This document shows positions 60,076 through 64,000 of a stretch of 64,000 bases of DNA, in pieces. Location of the stretch: the NCBI GenBank assembly GCA_047936785.1, contig CP176394.1, one strand, 5' to 3'. Made by a program: the position numbers and the translations under genes. Position 1 is the stretch's first letter, and every line of letters starts with the position of its first letter. This DNA comes from Acidaminobacterium chupaoyuni (GTDB taxonomy: Bacteria > Bacillota > Clostridia > Oscillospirales > Butyricicoccaceae). Below the pieces are notes generated by a model that was not told the DNA's origin, ran no database searches, and saw only the letters and a program-made list of their open reading frames with translations.

Positions 60076-60948
60076 TTATTGCTGCTCTTGGCCTTCTGTT
60101 TCGCCCATCACCGGCGCGGCAGCAGCCGGCCTTAAGAACAACGCGTTGCTCAGATGGAAACGAGGCAGAATGTTGATATAAAGCAAAATCATGGTGATCC
60201 ACGAAGCCGAAGAAGAAGCCGTGATCAGATCTCCGCCGGCGAAGAGCGAAGACACCACCGAAGCCAGAAGAGCATAGCCGATCAGCCGCAGCAGATAGCT
60301 GCCCTGCAGCGCATAAAACTGCAGCGCCTGCCCTTTTATTCTTTTTTTGCCCTCTTTCAGACATTCTCTGATCTTGCGCTCGGGGTCTTCCGCCAGCATA
60401 TAAAGCGCCGGCAAATAGCGCAGCGCGCAAAGCACCGCCAGCAGAAAAACGCCCATGAACAGATAGGCATAGGGCATCAGCGCCTGAAGGGTCTGTGCAT
60501 CGAGCTTTTCCGCCTGGAGGCTGCTCAAAAAGTTCGGGTCGGCATGCTGCGCGGCAAAATAAGTGGGAATCTCGAAAAGCGCTGCCCAAAAGCCGAGGAT
60601 CAGCAGCACGCAGAAAACCAAACGGATGGCTTTCCATAAACGGCGGCCATCGCCAAACCAGGTGAACAGCTCCGAAGCTTTCACCGGCCGGTCTTTGCTC
60701 ATTTCCGAAAAGACGGCGATGGCGCCCATGTGGGCCGGCGCCATGGTGAGAAGCGATAATACCGCCACCATCACGCTTCCCAGATAGATCTTCATATCCG
60801 ACAATCCGCTGTAAAGCAGCGCTTGCTGAACGCTTGAGAACGCCACTGATAAGACCAAAACCATCAGCATCGTTCCCACACTGGTTCCATAATGTTTGGT
60901 CATCAGCAAACGGCTGATAACGCGCAGGGTGTGATTTTTTCTATTCAT
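60076..60948 (-). CDS. DUF975-like membrane protein
   Basis: A 290-residue inner-membrane protein with five or six helices. It shows the DUF975 pattern GDGRRLWKAIRLVFCVLL near residue 97 and ARYLPALYMLAEDPERKIRECLKEG (C-terminal third), followed by a Glu/Ala-rich tail. Function unknown. ATG at 60948. It stands directly behind the VanW gene, with only 15 nt between, so the two may be transcribed together. Confidence 0.65.
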   Translation of the reverse strand: MNRKNHTLRVISRLLMTKHYGTSVGTMLMVLVLSVAFSSVQQALLYSGLSDMKIYLGSVMVAVLSLLTMAPAHMGAIAVFSEMSKDRPVKASELFTWFGDGRRLWKAIRLVFCVLLILGFWAALFEIPTYFAAQHADPNFLSSLQAEKLDAQTLQALMPYAYLFMGVFLLAVLCALRYLPALYMLAEDPERKIRECLKEGKKRIKGQALQFYALQGSYLLRLIGYALLASVVSSLFAGGDLITASSSASWITMILLYINILPRFHLSNALFLRPAAAAPVMGETEGQEQQ

Positions 60949-60963
60949 GATTTTCCGCCTTTA

Positions 60964-63249
60964 TTAAGGATGGGGCACAGGCTCAGCCGGTGTTTCAGGC
61001 TGCGTAGGGGTGGTGGGCTGCGTGGGGGTGGTGGGCGTTGTGGGGGTCGTCGGCGTCGTGGGGGTCGTCGGCGTTGTGGGCTGCGTGGGCTTTGCCGCCG
61101 CGGGGCCCTGCAAAATCACTTTATCCACGCGCTTATAGTTGCTGTTATTTTCGTGAGTTCTGCTCACTTCCTTGCCATCCACATAGACAACGCGGTAAGT
61201 GCTGGTTTTATAGCCTGTATAACCGCCGGTCTTTACTTTTGTCTGGCCGGCCGGCAGCGTGGCGTCTTCTTGATAGATCGTTTCAAACGGATCTTTCTCA
61301 AGAACTGTGGTCTGCAATTCCACTTTTTTATTCTGTGTTTTCGTGCCAATGATTTTGATGGTGAGCGAGGAGCCCGAGACCCCGGCTGTCACTTTAACGG
61401 GATAATCCGTATTGTTCACAAAGCGGAAATCCTGGCTTCCATAAACCACGGTGGCATCCTGCCCCAGGTTGACATAGCTCACCGAAAGGCTGTGGTTGCG
61501 GCGCGCCGTAATTTTCATATCGGCATAAAGGCTTGTGACATAAAGGGTTGAAGAAACCTGGCAGATGCCGCCGCCGATGCCGTCTTCCGTTCCGCCGTTG
61601 GCAAAAACCGTGGCATCCACAAAACCGCGTTCATAGGTTCTGGGGCCCACCGCTTTATTATAAGAAAATTCATCGCCGGGGTTCAAGATTTTGCCGTTGA
61701 TGAAATTGGCCGCCAAAGTCACATTCTTCGTTCTGTTTTTCAGCGCCGCATTGAATTTTGTCGTATAGCTGGAAAGCGTGTCGCGAAACAGTTTGCTTTT
61801 CAGTTCTTCCGTTGTGATGGTGGGCTCGATCACCGTAACAGGGATCTCCACCAGCTGTTCTTTGTTTTCATCCAGAATTTTTTGTGCGGCCGTCAAATCG
61901 AATTTCGCGCCGCGCTGTGAGGGCAGAATCGTTTTGCCCGAAGGGTCAGAAGCCAGATCCAGGGATGCGTTTCTCACTTCGCCGCCGATCTCTTTCTCGA
62001 TAGCCTGCAGATCCACAGGGTCGGGCTGGGTGATTTTCGCTTTATATTCCACTTCGCTTTCGCCATCGGTCAGCGCTTTTGTTACGGCTTCCGTCAATTT
62101 GCCGCTATCCAGCGCATAACCGGCCTGGCCGCGGTCGATCGCCAAATGATCGCTTTCCAGGCGATAAGTGGGCTGAACCACTTCTTTGCCCACTTCTTCG
62201 ATCATCTGCTGCATCACTTCTTCCACCGCCGAATAATCGGTGGTGACCGCCAAAGGAATTTCTTTGGTCTTAAAAAGGCCGCCGATAGATTTTGCAACGC
62301 GGCCGCCAAAAGCTCCGGTTTTGCCATATTCCTGGGCGATCTGCGCGGTTTTATCAAAATCATAACGGGCGCCCAAATCGCTGGCGGCGATCTTATGATC
62401 GGTTTCATCGATCTTCAGCGTCAAAAAGTCTTCCGGCTTTTTATCTTTCAGTTTTGCCTGCAAAAGTTCCGCTGCTTCTTTCTGTGTCTTGCCGCCCAGC
62501 GCGATGCCTTCCACCGAAACGCCGGGGTAAATTTTTGAATATCCGAAAACAAAATAGCCCGCGGCAGTGACCACGCAGAGCAGAACCGCGCAAAGGGCCA
62601 ATATCAGTTTTCCCTTGCGTGTTTTGTGAAGCGCTTTCGTCTGAGGCATATTTTTCCCCTTTTCTTTCGGGTTTTGCGGCATATTTTCCATTTTTGCGGT
62701 TTCTTTTCTTTCGGGGTTTGAAGGCTGTTCAGCCACGGCCGCCGAATCGCGCCGATGCAGATTGCTTTCCAATCGGTGTTGATGGGCGCCGCCATGCTTT
62801 TTAATGCCTGCCGATGCCGTTTCTTTCGCATGAGCTTTTTCACTGCGCTGCCCGGCGGTCATTTGTTCCTCTTGCGCGGGTTCGCTTTCCTCATAATCGT
62901 AAACCGCGCTGTTTCCGGCTGCGGCGGTTCCCGCCTGCCCATCTATCTCCCAACGGTCGCTTTGCGGCCGCTCATCTATCGCTCGATCATCCGCCCCCAC
63001 TGGTTCGCCGTAAAGGTCGTTCCGGCCCTCCACAGCAGATGCCCCATCGCCTTCATAGGCTCCTGTGGCATGCTTGGGAACGCCGCTTTGGCCATCGCGC
63101 GCTTCGCTTTCTTTTTGCGCTGCCTGCTGCGCTTTTTTCTGTCGTTCCTGTTCTTCTTCCCACAAATTCTCGCGCACCTGATTTGCGATGTTGTCGAGCA
63201 TCTCATCTACATCTGCGGTGTTTTTATTCTTGTTCTGATCTTCTGCCAT
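60964..63249 (-). CDS. VanW/G5-domain cell wall protein
   Basis: A 761-residue protein with an acidic, Gln-rich cytosolic N-terminus (1-215), one transmembrane helix (about 216-240) and a large extracellular part: two peptidoglycan-binding-4-like repeats (250-470), a VanW domain (FNAALKNRTKNVTLAANFIN, DGIGGGICQVSSTLY, RRNHSLSVSYV) and a G5 domain (about 660-735). It ends in a TPT repeat tail (TPTTP units), a wall-spanning spacer. VanW domains occur in vancomycin clusters, but here no van genes are present, so a peptidoglycan-related housekeeping role is more likely. Confidence 0.85.
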   Translation of the reverse strand: MAEDQNKNKNTADVDEMLDNIANQVRENLWEEEQERQKKAQQAAQKESEARDGQSGVPKHATGAYEGDGASAVEGRNDLYGEPVGADDRAIDERPQSDRWEIDGQAGTAAAGNSAVYDYEESEPAQEEQMTAGQRSEKAHAKETASAGIKKHGGAHQHRLESNLHRRDSAAVAEQPSNPERKETAKMENMPQNPKEKGKNMPQTKALHKTRKGKLILALCAVLLCVVTAAGYFVFGYSKIYPGVSVEGIALGGKTQKEAAELLQAKLKDKKPEDFLTLKIDETDHKIAASDLGARYDFDKTAQIAQEYGKTGAFGGRVAKSIGGLFKTKEIPLAVTTDYSAVEEVMQQMIEEVGKEVVQPTYRLESDHLAIDRGQAGYALDSGKLTEAVTKALTDGESEVEYKAKITQPDPVDLQAIEKEIGGEVRNASLDLASDPSGKTILPSQRGAKFDLTAAQKILDENKEQLVEIPVTVIEPTITTEELKSKLFRDTLSSYTTKFNAALKNRTKNVTLAANFINGKILNPGDEFSYNKAVGPRTYERGFVDATVFANGGTEDGIGGGICQVSSTLYVTSLYADMKITARRNHSLSVSYVNLGQDATVVYGSQDFRFVNNTDYPVKVTAGVSGSSLTIKIIGTKTQNKKVELQTTVLEKDPFETIYQEDATLPAGQTKVKTGGYTGYKTSTYRVVYVDGKEVSRTHENNSNYKRVDKVILQGPAAAKPTQPTTPTTPTTPTTPTTPTTPTQPTTPTQPETPAEPVPHP
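61005..61090. repeat. Minisatellite coding for the TPT tail
   Basis: About ten tandem 9-nt units, read on the minus strand as codons for Thr-Pro-Thr. Such repeats change length by slippage, so the tail may vary between strains. Confidence 0.75.
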
Positions 63250-63579
63250 AGACCGGTATCCTCACATTTCCCTTCTGCCGTTTCTCCGTGGGTATAATTC
63301 CACGAAGGTTTCTCTTTTTATAAAACGGCAAAAGTCTTTTTTCTTCGACCGGTGAAAAGGTCACATCGAAGCCTGCATCATAAAAAAGAAGCGCAGCCCT
63401 TAAAAGGATGCGCTTTCCCTTGGTTTGTTCACATCGCTTGCTGGGGCAATGGCTTTTTTATGAGCGCAAATCGTTCTTAAACATATGCTTTCTTCTTCTT
63501 TTCCTCTGAAAAAATACATATGCAGTAGTATTTATTATATGCGCCTGTCTTTTTAATAGCAACAACAAAACAGTAACAA
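63250..63579. other. Gene-less region between the VanW gene and 5S rRNA
   Basis: It holds a leader for the VanW gene and, at 63384-63420, the minus-strand terminator AAGCGCA / TGCGCTT with a T-run. The stretch 63421-63580 is AT-rich; I see no coding frame or RNA motif in it. Confidence 0.5.
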
Positions 63580-63613
63580 ATGCAAAAAAGACAAGCAAAT
63601 CGCTTGTCTTTTC
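63580..63613 (-). terminator. Terminator of the 5S rRNA gene
   Basis: AAAGACAAGC / GCTTGTCTTT with a 5-nt loop and six Ts. Confidence 0.85.
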
Positions 63614-63616
63614 TGT

Positions 63617-63732
63617 GTAAGCGCCATCCTACTTTCCCGGGCCGTCTCCAGCCAAGTATCATCGGCACTGGTGAGCTTAACTTCTGTGTTCGAAATGGGA
63701 ACAGGTGGACCCTCACCGTTATCAGCACTTAC
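63617..63732 (-). rRNA. rrf: 5S ribosomal RNA
   Basis: A 116-nt 5S rRNA. Helix I pairs GTAAGTGC with GCGCTTAC, and the conserved loop B/C stretch CGAACACAGAAGTTAAGC is present. No 16S or 23S gene is in the window on its 5' side; instead tRNA-Glu lies there. Confidence 0.95.
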
Positions 63733-63771
63733 TATTCAATTTATATTATTAACTCCGAAGAGATAATAAAC

Positions 63772-63846
63772 TGGTGACCCGTGGGAGAATCGAACTCCCG
63801 TTTGCGGCGTGAGAGGCCGCCGTCTTGACCGCTTGACCAACGGGCC
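63772..63846 (-). tRNA. tRNA-Glu (anticodon CTC)
   Basis: Acceptor arms GGCCCGT and ACGGGTC with one G-T pair, anticodon loop CTCTCAC, encoded CCA. It lies 39 nt upstream of 5S rRNA. Confidence 0.93.
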
Positions 63847-63876
63847 ATAGCTAACCAACCGCAAAATATTTTTAAA

Positions 63877-63911
63877 ACCTGCCCGCCCGATCAGACAGGC
63901 AGGTGTTTTTT
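63877..63911 (-). terminator. Terminator of tRNA-Lys
   Basis: CACCTGCC / GGGCAGGT with TTTT on the minus strand; the stem also works on the plus strand. Confidence 0.6.
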
Positions 63912-63912
63912 A

Positions 63913-63988
63913 TGGTGCGCCTTCACGGGCTCGAACCGGGGACCCATTGATTAAGAGTCAATTGCTCTACCAACTGAGCTAAAGGCGC
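63913..63988 (-). tRNA. tRNA-Lys (anticodon CTT)
   Basis: Acceptor arms GCGCCTT and AAGGCGC, anticodon loop CTCTTAA, encoded CCA. Close to the window edge; its promoter lies outside. Confidence 0.93.
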
Positions 63989-64000
63989 ATATCATGCAAA

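Noticed and set aside
60964..63249. A vancomycin resistance function for the VanW protein
   Set aside because: No vanA/H/X-like genes or VanRS pair is near, and most VanW-domain proteins are not linked to resistance.
1..64000. CRISPR arrays, prophage or integrated plasmid
   Set aside because: No regularly spaced repeats, phage structural genes, integrases or replication genes were seen; base composition is even.

Overview
This is one contiguous 64 kb piece of a bacterial chromosome, about 85-90 % coding. It looks like an anaerobic, spore-forming Firmicute of class Clostridia, probably near the Oscillospiraceae/Ruminococcaceae. The reasons are consistent purine-rich ribosome binding sites with some TTG starts, an intact sporulation sigma factor (sigK type), a V-type ATPase operon, an SLH surface protein, a Met T-box leader, a CsoR copper operon and many drug/metabolite exporters. 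No rRNA 16S/23S or phylogenetic marker tree is available, so this placement is inference. No prophage, CRISPR array or intact transposon was found.

Layout. 1-6 kb: an AbgB-like amidohydrolase, a lone PduL-type phosphotransacylase, an XRE regulator, tRNA-Thr and tRNA-Tyr, an Asp/Glu racemase and a DMT exporter. 6-15 kb: a small four-histidine membrane protein, a kinase + ECF S-component pair behind a long terminator-containing leader, sigK, an SLH protein, a PNPOx-like flavoprotein and a polar amino acid ABC transporter. 15-25 kb: lexA, recG, a second DMT exporter, nnr, a MalY-type aminotransferase, a DJ-1/PfpI protein coupled to a MATE exporter, and a GNAT enzyme. 25-40 kb: an M14 carboxypeptidase, an HD protein, the copA-csoR operon with its operator, a two-gene flavodoxin-fold operon, nudC, VOC and YgjP proteins, a phosphate transporter (Pit) with its DUF47 partner, zinc-ribbon and lipoprotein genes, and a lipoprotein serpin.

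40-49 kb is a nine-gene V-type ATPase operon read leftwards in the order H/G-C-I-K-F-E-A-B-D. 49-64 kb holds a YtcJ-like amidohydrolase, a solitary HPt protein, gapA, a histidine-kinase-like protein that lacks the phospho-accepting histidine, a DUF2087 protein, a metG-tatD-radical SAM-M18 operon under a methionine T-box, a DUF975-like membrane protein, a VanW/G5 wall protein, and 5S rRNA with tRNA-Glu and tRNA-Lys at the right edge.

The most interesting observations are: (1) a P-type copper ATPase with a CopZ-like domain fused to its C-terminus, and a Shine-Dalgarno plus ATG exactly at the domain border that could also yield free CopZ; (2) an unidentified ~250-nt leader with an intrinsic terminator in front of an ECF transporter gene; (3) a degenerate histidine kinase and a lone HPt protein on either side of gapA; (4) a 133-residue membrane protein with two HR-x12-H pairs that look like heme ligands; (5) candidate structured RNAs at 54.45-54.70 kb and 51.46-51.62 kb; and (6) a dispersed promoter-like repeat at 15.2 kb and 49.15 kb.
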